Source: Bacteroidales bacterium
GTDB taxonomy: Bacteria; Bacteroidota; Bacteroidia; Bacteroidales; Paludibacteraceae
Assembly: GCA_018066005.1 (NCBI GenBank)
Contig: JAGHSG010000172.1
Location: 1-19,287, forward strand
Direction of reading: 5' to 3'
Length of the DNA: 19,287 nucleotides
Positions 13,189 through 19,287 of this stretch are shown in pieces; the first letter of the stretch is position 1, and every line of letters starts with the position of its first letter. Made by a program: the position numbers and the translations under genes. The notes below the pieces were generated by a model. The model had not been told where the DNA came from. It saw only the letters and a list, made by a program, of their open reading frames with translations, and did not search any database.

Positions 13189-14385
13189 ATGAAAATACTA
13201 GTACTCAATTGTGGCAGTTCGTCTATTAAGTACGCACTGTATGACATGGATAAACAGGAAGTGATGACTTCCGGTGGCGCTGAACGTGTCGGTTTGGACG
13301 GAGCTTTTGTCAAAGTCAAGATGCCTAATGGCGAGAAGAAACAGATTATGCACAACATCCCCGAGCATACGGAAGGTGTCAAATTCATATTCTCGTTACT
13401 GACCGACCCGGAGACAGGTGTTATTAAATCTCTTAAAGAAATTGATGCCGTAGGTCATCGTATGGTACACGGTGGGGAGAAATTCTCCAAATCGGTACTG
13501 ATTACGGATGAAGTGATTGAGCAGTTTAATGCCGTGAGCGATTTGGCTCCGCTGCATAATCCCGCTAACCTAAAAGGTATTCGTGCTGTAAGTGAATTGA
13601 TGCCGGGACTGCCGCAGGTGGGTGTCTTTGACACGGCTTTCCATCAGACAATGCCGCAATATGCGTATATGTACGGTCTGCCGTACGAGATATACGAGAA
13701 ATACGGTGTACGCCGTTACGGCTTCCACGGGACATCGCATCGCTATGTTTCCCAGCGTGTGTGCGAGTTCTTAGGAGTAGATATGACCAAACAGAAAATC
13801 ATCACTTGTCATATCGGTAATGGCGCCTCTTTGGCAGCCGTTCAATATGGTAAATGCGTGGATACAACCATGGGATTGACCCCGTTGGAGGGTGTTATGA
13901 TGGGTACGCGTTGTGGCGATTTGGATGGTGGAGCCGTTACGTATTTGGAGAAAAAACTGAATCTGACACCGGATGAGATGTCTAATTACATGAATAAACA
14001 ATGTGGTATGGCATCATTAAGTACGGTAGGTTCGGATATGCGTGACGTGGAAGCTGCTTATTTGGCAGGTAACGAGCGTGCCACATTGGCGCTGAATATG
14101 TATAATTACAAAATCAAGAAATACATAGGTGCTTTTGCTGCTGCTATGGGTGGTGTGGATATTATTGTCTTTACGGCCGGAGTCGGTGAGAATCAACCTT
14201 CTGTACGACAAGGTGTGTGTGACGGATTGGAGTTCCTGGGCGTAAAAATTAACAAGGAATTAGACCAGACATTGCGTGGCAAAGAGGCAGTTATTTCTAC
14301 ACCTGATTCCAAGGTTAAAGTGGTAATTATACCTACAGATGAGGAGTTAATGATAGCACGTGATACATTAGCAATAATTCAATAA
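13189..14385 (+). CDS. ackA: Acetate kinase
   Basis: This enzyme transfers phosphate from acetyl phosphate to ADP, giving ATP and acetate, the energy-yielding step of mixed-acid fermentation. It is intact at 398 residues. Motifs are LNCGSSSIKYAL (Asn7), GHRMVHGGE with the substrate-binding Arg, VFDTAFHQTMP with the catalytic Asp, YGFHGTSHRYVSQR, IGNGASLAAV, GVMMGTRCGDLDGG with the transition-state Arg, FTAGVGENQPSVR and PTDEELMIARDT with the Mg-binding Glu. It is the second gene of the pta unit. Because pta upstream is broken, acetyl phosphate would have to come from another enzyme if the break is real. No separate promoter is visible in the 18-base gap. Confidence 0.97.
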   Translation: MKILVLNCGSSSIKYALYDMDKQEVMTSGGAERVGLDGAFVKVKMPNGEKKQIMHNIPEHTEGVKFIFSLLTDPETGVIKSLKEIDAVGHRMVHGGEKFSKSVLITDEVIEQFNAVSDLAPLHNPANLKGIRAVSELMPGLPQVGVFDTAFHQTMPQYAYMYGLPYEIYEKYGVRRYGFHGTSHRYVSQRVCEFLGVDMTKQKIITCHIGNGASLAAVQYGKCVDTTMGLTPLEGVMMGTRCGDLDGGAVTYLEKKLNLTPDEMSNYMNKQCGMASLSTVGSDMRDVEAAYLAGNERATLALNMYNYKIKKYIGAFAAAMGGVDIIVFTAGVGENQPSVRQGVCDGLEFLGVKINKELDQTLRGKEAVISTPDSKVKVVIIPTDEELMIARDTLAIIQ

Positions 14386-14394
14386 TATTGAAAA

Positions 14395-16065
14395 ATGAGT
14401 GATTTGAAACCGATTATTTATCAATTATTTCCGCGTACTTTTACCAATTATAATCCTACTCGCAAGAAGGATGGTAGTCGCGAAGAGAATGGATGCGGAA
14501 CATTTAATGGAATAACTCTTAAAGCGCTAAAAGCAATTCGGGACTTAGGGGCAACACATGTTTGGTTCACGGGTGTGATTAGACATGCTACCGCTGCCTA
14601 TAATAATCCTTCCATTACCAAGGGTAAGGCCGGTTCGCCATACGCTATTACGGATTATTACGATGTGGACCCTGATTTGGCGGAGAACGTTGAGAAACGA
14701 ATGGCTGAATTTGAGGGATTGGTAGAACGTACGCATAAACAGGGCTTGAAAGTGATTATAGACTTTGTCCCTAATCATGTCAGTCGTGAATATAAATCTG
14801 TATGTAAACCCAAAGGCGTCAAGGATTTGGGACAGACAGACCATCCCGAATGGGCTTTCTCCCCGCTGAATAACTTCTACTATTTGCCCGGTGAGAAATT
14901 TGAACCGCAGTTCGCTATAGCGGATTATGAGGAGTTTCCCGCCAAGGTGACGGGTAACGACTGTTTTACCGCTCATCCCGGTCGAAATGACTGGTATGAG
15001 ACTGTCAAACTGAATTATGGCGTGCACTATATGGGCGGTTGTGAGAAACAATTTGACCCGATACCGGATACATGGAATAAGATGTTAGGTATCTTACGTT
15101 TCTGGGCAGGAAAAGGCGTGGATGCTTTCCGGGTCGATATGGCGGAGATGGTGCCGGTGGAGTTCTGGAAATGGGTCATCGCCAAGATGCACAAGTATTT
15201 CCCCCAAGTACAGTTTATTGCTGAATGTTATAACCCCGATTTGTATCGTGCTTATTTGAATGCAGGTTTTGATTATCTGTACGACAAAGTGGGCATGTAC
15301 GATTACTTGCGCGGTGTGACAAGTAAAAACTGGCCGGTAGAAGGAATTACCATGCAATGGCAACGGGTGGAAGATATTCGCGATAAGATGCTCTATTTCT
15401 TGGAGAATCACGATGAGCAACGTCTGGCATCCGGCTTCTTCTGCGGACGCGGAATATGTGCCGAACCTGCCATGATTGTGGCTGCTACTCTAGGAATAAA
15501 TCCCGTAATGATTTATGCCGGTCAGGAATTGGGTGAGACGGGAATGGATTTGGAAGGCTTCTCCGGTATGGATGGCAGAAGCAGCATTTTTGATTATTGG
15601 GGACTGAAATCGTTACAAGCATGGACCAATAACGGTAAGTTTGACGGTAAAATGCTGAATGAGGAGCAGAAAGACCTCCGCAGATTCTATCAAAAACTGC
15701 TGACTGTTGCTCGAGATAAGAAAGCCATCACATCCGGACTGATGTACGATCTGGAGTACGCACAGGGCGAAGGTTTCAATAAACATGAGCAATACGCTTT
15801 CCTGCGTAAGTATGAAGACCAGGTCTTGCTGATGATTATGAACTTTGATGACCGTCAGGTAGATGTAGATGTGCGTATCCCGAAAGAGGCTTTTGACTAT
15901 CTCAAACAGGCAGAATGGGAGAGCGCTTCGGCGGTGGATTTGCTTACCGATACTGCCTATAAATCCATGCCGTTGACGTCGCAACAACCTGTTCATCTGA
16001 CTTTACCCGCTTGGAAAGGCGTTATATTGGAGTTCAAAAAGACTACCCCAAAGAAAGGTAAATAA
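14395..16065 (+). CDS. Cytoplasmic GH13 alpha-amylase-family glycosidase
   Basis: This is a 556-residue glycoside hydrolase of the alpha-amylase clan with no signal peptide, so it should act on internal glycogen or imported maltodextrins. The four conserved regions are present: DFVPNH (123-128), GVDAFRVDMAEM with nucleophile Asp248, FIAECY with acid/base Glu277, and FLENHDEQR with His339-Asp340 as transition-state stabiliser. The barrel starts at about residue 7 (IIYQLFPRTF). A C-terminal beta domain (about 445-548) ends in a Lys-rich tail. Substrate choice (alpha-1,4 or alpha-1,6, hydrolysis or transfer) cannot be read from the sequence. It starts 9 bases after the ackA stop and overlaps the next gene by one base (TAATG), so it belongs to the acetate unit. 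Confidence 0.92.
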   Translation: MSDLKPIIYQLFPRTFTNYNPTRKKDGSREENGCGTFNGITLKALKAIRDLGATHVWFTGVIRHATAAYNNPSITKGKAGSPYAITDYYDVDPDLAENVEKRMAEFEGLVERTHKQGLKVIIDFVPNHVSREYKSVCKPKGVKDLGQTDHPEWAFSPLNNFYYLPGEKFEPQFAIADYEEFPAKVTGNDCFTAHPGRNDWYETVKLNYGVHYMGGCEKQFDPIPDTWNKMLGILRFWAGKGVDAFRVDMAEMVPVEFWKWVIAKMHKYFPQVQFIAECYNPDLYRAYLNAGFDYLYDKVGMYDYLRGVTSKNWPVEGITMQWQRVEDIRDKMLYFLENHDEQRLASGFFCGRGICAEPAMIVAATLGINPVMIYAGQELGETGMDLEGFSGMDGRSSIFDYWGLKSLQAWTNNGKFDGKMLNEEQKDLRRFYQKLLTVARDKKAITSGLMYDLEYAQGEGFNKHEQYAFLRKYEDQVLLMIMNFDDRQVDVDVRIPKEAFDYLKQAEWESASAVDLLTDTAYKSMPLTSQQPVHLTLPAWKGVILEFKKTTPKKGK

Positions 16066-17027
16066 TGCTTGAAAAAATCAAAGCATACGGTAATTTGGTT
16101 CGGTGGATGAACCTGATTATGCTCCTTATCCTGATGGGAGTGATGGAGCAATGGGTCGCTGTCCCCGTACTGAATAAGTGTCTCTTTGGCACCGTCTTGC
16201 CGGTTTGGATGGTTATCCTGCTGATGATAGCGGTGGTACTCATTGCTGCGGGGGGATATGTTATTAATGACTATTTTGATATCAAGATAGACCGCATCAA
16301 TAAACCCGATAAGTTAATCGTTACCAACCAGATTAGCAAAGAACAAGCCATGCGTTGTCATCAGGTATTGACTATTTTGGGTGCTTCCTGCGGATTGGTG
16401 GTAGCTTGGTTCTGCCGTAGTGGGTCATTAGCCCTGACTATTTTGCTCGTTCCGGGCATTTTGTGGTTCTATTCCAGCAGTTATAAACGGCAGTTTATTA
16501 TCGGAAACGTGATGGTGGCTTTTGTGGCTGCCTTGCCTCCGCTTACTATCGTGATGGCTAATGTGGGGCTATTACGTCATCGTTTTGGAGAGATTATATC
16601 GTATTCTCCGGTGGAGCATGATTTGTATATTTGGCTGGGCGGCTTCTCCTTATTTGCTTTCCTTACCACGCTTATGCGTGAGATGATGAAGGATATTCAG
16701 GACCAACAGGGCGACCGCGAATTGGAATGCCATACGTTGCCTGTTCGTTGTGGCGATTGGGCTACCAAATGGGTCATAACGGTTATTGGCGCACTCACCA
16801 TCGCTTTGTTGATATGGTTCGGATTCTTTGCATTACCTTATCCGCATGGTTGGGACACGCTCAGTTCCCGCTTTGTCGTGTTTGGTATATTAACTCCGTT
16901 GGTATGTAGTTTGGTCCTCATGTGGGCTGCCAAAATACCTTCGGATTATCGTTCTGCACAAGGTGTGATGAAATTTGTCATGCTGATGGGAATGTTATAT
17001 AGTTTTGTAATCGTTCGGGCTTTATGA
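16065..17027 (+). CDS. UbiA-family prenyltransferase (geranylgeranylglycerol-phosphate geranylgeranyltransferase-like)
   Basis: This is an integral membrane enzyme of 320 residues with about eight or nine hydrophobic segments. Both Asp-rich motifs of the family are present: NDYFDIKIDRINKPDK (Asn68, Asp69, Asp72, Asp76) and DIQDQQGDR (Asp210, Asp213, Asp217), which bind the Mg-prenyl diphosphate. YSSSYKR (136-142) is a conserved loop. Bacteroidetes homologs next to maf are often named geranylgeranylglycerol-phosphate geranylgeranyltransferase; a menaquinone or other acceptor is possible, and the acceptor cannot be told here. It overlaps the GH13 gene by 1 base and maf by 4 bases (ATGA), so translation is probably coupled. 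Confidence 0.88.
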   Translation: MLEKIKAYGNLVRWMNLIMLLILMGVMEQWVAVPVLNKCLFGTVLPVWMVILLMIAVVLIAAGGYVINDYFDIKIDRINKPDKLIVTNQISKEQAMRCHQVLTILGASCGLVVAWFCRSGSLALTILLVPGILWFYSSSYKRQFIIGNVMVAFVAALPPLTIVMANVGLLRHRFGEIISYSPVEHDLYIWLGGFSLFAFLTTLMREMMKDIQDQQGDRELECHTLPVRCGDWATKWVITVIGALTIALLIWFGFFALPYPHGWDTLSSRFVVFGILTPLVCSLVLMWAAKIPSDYRSAQGVMKFVMLMGMLYSFVIVRAL

Positions 17028-17593
17028 ACATTATTTTAGGCAGCCAGTCTCCTCGCCGGCGCGAATTGATGGCGGGGTTGGATGTGCCTTTTACGGCAAT
17101 CAATATACATGCTGACGAGAGTTACCCGCAAGATTTGCAAGGGGGAGATATACCTATGTATATAGCGCGCGAGAAAGCGCACGCGTACGCGAAACAATTG
17201 GGTGAAGGTGATTTGCTGATTACGGCAGATACGATTGTTTGGTTGGACGGACAGGTATTGGGTAAACCCCAAGATGAACAGGAAGCATGTCACATGCTCC
17301 GTATGTTGAGTGGTAAGACACATCAGGTATATACAGGTGTGTGTATGATGACGCAAAAAGGTATTGTGGAGAATTTTGTGGATAGGACGGATGTTACCTT
17401 TAAGGAGTTGACGGACGATGAGATAACCTCCTATGTACAAAAATATAAACCCCTGGACAAAGCGGGGGCTTATGGTGTGCAGGAATGGATAGGCTATGTA
17501 GCCGTCACTCGTTTGCAGGGATCTTATTTTAATGTGATGGGTTTCCCCGTCGATCGCGTGTACGAAGCGCTAAAACGTCTAAAACAAGCTTAA
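17024..17593 (+). CDS. maf: Maf-family nucleoside triphosphate pyrophosphatase
   Basis: This is a house-cleaning enzyme that hydrolyses non-canonical nucleoside triphosphates such as dTTP/UTP analogues to monophosphates; Maf proteins are also linked to division arrest. The 189-residue protein has the N-terminal substrate loop LGSQSPRRRELM (Ser7-Arg12), the catalytic ITADTIVWLDG with Asp69, VLGKPQDEQEA, and KPLDKAGAYGVQEWIG. This is the last plus-strand gene. Its final codons and stop (17579-17593) overlap the 3' end of the convergent topoisomerase gene by 15 bases, and there is no terminator hairpin between them. Confidence 0.95.
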   Translation: MNIILGSQSPRRRELMAGLDVPFTAINIHADESYPQDLQGGDIPMYIAREKAHAYAKQLGEGDLLITADTIVWLDGQVLGKPQDEQEACHMLRMLSGKTHQVYTGVCMMTQKGIVENFVDRTDVTFKELTDDEITSYVQKYKPLDKAGAYGVQEWIGYVAVTRLQGSYFNVMGFPVDRVYEALKRLKQA

Positions 17594-19287
17594 TTGATTA
17601 TCTACCGTTTGACTGTCTTCGGGCATCTCATTCACAATCGTCAAAGGAACATCCACCTCGGGTGTTTCTTCTTTTTTATCCGGCACTTCCGTTACTTCCG
17701 GCACTTCCGTTACTTCCGGAGATTCCGATTGCTCCGGACTATCCGGAGTTTCCGGTTCCTCCGGCTCCGGTTCGGGCTCCGGTTGGGGCGTGATGTCTTC
17801 AATGGAAGAAATATCTAACGTGGAGATACGTTTGCCCTTGGCTTTGGGCGATTTGGGATCGATGAACTCCGACATAACAAGTGTCATATCCTCTCGGAAA
17901 TCATCCTTATAATGTACAAGGAACGTGGCATCTTCCAAGTCGGTCAGTATCTCAATGCGGTTTTCGTCGTTCTCGCCTAACATATTTTGCGCTTTGGCTG
18001 TTGCATCAAAAACAAAGCGCTTGGCGTAGTAATACCCCAATTCTTCATTCCACAATGCCAATGACCAGGTCTTATTGGGGTTATACTTCTCTATCCGCAA
18101 CCAGTTGGGCTCAAAATGTGCCGTTTCTTCAAAGGTATTAAGGAAATAATCACCGTTACGCATAATCACCAATACGCGGTCATCTTCGGCAAACGAACCT
18201 AAATACATACCATGTCCGTCGTAGTTGATGCGCAGTATGTCGGGGTCAAACCACACTTGTCGTCCGCCTAAGGTGGAATGACCTTTGGACTTCATTACGA
18301 TGGATTTGACATCGTATTTAGTCAGTACATTGCCTCGGCTGCTGCGGCCTTTGACTGCCAATTCACTCAAATCTTTGCACACTTCCAATTTCTTTAGATG
18401 GAGAGCGGGCTTGAGCGTGACCTTAATCACCTCGGCTTCTCCATTCGGATTGGCGGTGAAATAGAGTACTTTGCTACCTGCCTTGCCTTGTGTCAAATCG
18501 TACATCTTTTCACGCGTAACTCCGGTAACGAAGAAACGCTTCATAAAATAAACACCGGCTTTACCATCGCGATAGACAACATTGTAAATGGTGCGCATAT
18601 CGTTTTTGTGGAAGATGTCAATATGGATGATGTTGGTACCTACAAAATGTTTCTCATCCACACGCACGATTTGATATTTACCGTCTTTGTAGAAGATAAT
18701 AACGTCATCCAAATCGGAGCAGTTGAACAGGAACTCGTCTTTCTTGAGCGAGGTTCCGATGAAACCTTCTTCGCGGTCGATATAGAGTTTCTGATTGGCT
18801 TCCACAACGGCTTTGACGTTCACGTTGGCAAAGTTGCGAACTTCCGTCCGGCGGATATATTGTGCGCCGTATTTTTCTTTCAGGTGTTCAAACCATTGAA
18901 TGGTGTATTCGGTCAGATGGTTAAGGTTCTTGACACACGCTTTAATCTTCTTCTCCAAGTCGCGCATCAGTTCATCGGCTTTCTTGCTATCGAACTTGGT
19001 GATACGAATCATACGTATCTCAAACAGTTTCTCAATGTCCTCCTTGGTAACCTCACGAATCAGTTTGTCTTTCCACGGGTCAAGGGCTTTATCTACAAAA
19101 GCAATCAGTTTTTCCTTGTCGGGGGCATTCTCGTAACCTTCTTCCTTATAGATACGGTTCTCAATAAATATCTTTTCCAACGACGTGAAGAAATACTGCT
19201 CTTCCAATTCGCTCTTCTCTATCTCCAATTCCCATTTGAGCAAATCTTTCGTGTAGTCCGTGGACATACGGAGCAGATTGCTGACAT
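17579..19287 (-). CDS. parC: DNA topoisomerase IV subunit A (gyrase A family), 5' end beyond the window
   Basis: This is the type IIA topoisomerase A subunit, minus its N-terminal part, which lies off the right edge with the active-site Tyr. About 569 residues are present. The frame is open upstream of the internal ATG at 19267 (VSNLLR), so that ATG is not the start. The first 170 residues are the helical and coiled-coil part (KWELEIEKSELEEQ, IREVTKEDIEKLFEIRM). The C-terminal beta-pinwheel covers about 175-480, with family motifs REEGFIGTSLKKDEF, NCSDLDDVIIFYKDGKY, IYNVVYRDGK, YFTANPNGEAEVIK and NYDGHGMYLGSF. This is the long Bacteroidetes ParC-like form, not GyrA. An acidic Pro/Glu/Val/Thr-rich tail with a duplicated EVTEVP follows. 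The last five residues are QLSLF, a beta-clamp-binding-like motif. The 3' end overlaps maf by 15 bases. Confidence 0.9.
   Translation of the reverse strand, partial: VSNLLRMSTDYTKDLLKWELEIEKSELEEQYFFTSLEKIFIENRIYKEEGYENAPDKEKLIAFVDKALDPWKDKLIREVTKEDIEKLFEIRMIRITKFDSKKADELMRDLEKKIKACVKNLNHLTEYTIQWFEHLKEKYGAQYIRRTEVRNFANVNVKAVVEANQKLYIDREEGFIGTSLKKDEFLFNCSDLDDVIIFYKDGKYQIVRVDEKHFVGTNIIHIDIFHKNDMRTIYNVVYRDGKAGVYFMKRFFVTGVTREKMYDLTQGKAGSKVLYFTANPNGEAEVIKVTLKPALHLKKLEVCKDLSELAVKGRSSRGNVLTKYDVKSIVMKSKGHSTLGGRQVWFDPDILRINYDGHGMYLGSFAEDDRVLVIMRNGDYFLNTFEETAHFEPNWLRIEKYNPNKTWSLALWNEELGYYYAKRFVFDATAKAQNMLGENDENRIEILTDLEDATFLVHYKDDFREDMTLVMSEFIDPKSPKAKGKRISTLDISSIEDITPQPEPEPEPEEPETPDSPEQSESPEVTEVPEVTEVPDKKEETPEVDVPLTIVNEMPEDSQTVDNQLSLF
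17681..17716. repeat. Perfect 18-base tandem duplication in the topoisomerase tail
   Basis: CGGCACTTCCGTTACTTC occurs at 17681-17698 and again at 17699-17716, encoding EVTEVP twice on the minus strand. It keeps the frame, and further TCCGG-rich near-repeats continue to about 17790. This pattern suggests a tail whose length can vary by slippage. Confidence 0.85.

Overview
The window looks like a chromosomal core region from a member of the Bacteroidales; I cannot place the genus. The evidence is internal. Six promoters share the Bacteroidetes sigma-ABfr pattern (TTTG, 19-21 bases, TAnnTTTG). Gene starts lack Shine-Dalgarno sequences. Several proteins are typical of the phylum: an RprY-like regulator, the long topoisomerase IV subunit A, a lipoprotein resembling DUF6242, and an OmpA-family protein. 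There are no insertion sequences, phage genes, CRISPR arrays or rRNA, and no gene-free stretch over 200 bases.

Layout from left to right. Positions 1-491 (-) hold the start of a secreted lipoprotein. It is divergent from a 5-formyltetrahydrofolate cyclo-ligase gene (580-1191, +). A minus-strand unit follows: ddl, a polyprenyl diphosphate synthase and a conserved hypothetical (3849 down to 1195). Next is a second minus-strand unit with 4-base ATGA overlaps: rpe, xseA and a membrane-anchored helix-hairpin-helix protein (6484 down to 3982). A lone RprY-like response regulator (7308-6625, -) is divergent from ansA-pepD (7448-9943, +), which encode an asparaginase and a dipeptidase. A hairpin terminator, a tRNA with anticodon CAU (-) and a large OmpA-LysM outer-membrane protein gene (-) follow.

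From 12174 rightward runs a tightly packed plus-strand unit: pta, ackA, a cytoplasmic GH13 glucanase, a UbiA-family prenyltransferase and maf. It converges on, and overlaps by 15 bases, the 3' end of the topoisomerase IV subunit A gene (-), which runs off the right edge.

The genes join central carbon flow (glucan breakdown, pentose phosphate, acetate formation with ATP yield), amino-acid and peptide use, one-carbon metabolism, wall precursor synthesis, isoprenoid and lipid synthesis, and DNA maintenance. I see no obvious new multi-gene system. The main observations are these: pta is broken by a frameshift that looks like a 5-base deletion; the topoisomerase subunit ends in a beta-clamp-binding-like QLSLF motif encoded opposite the last codons of maf; an OmpA protein carries an additional C-terminal LysM domain; and two terminators are fused directly to the promoter of the next gene.
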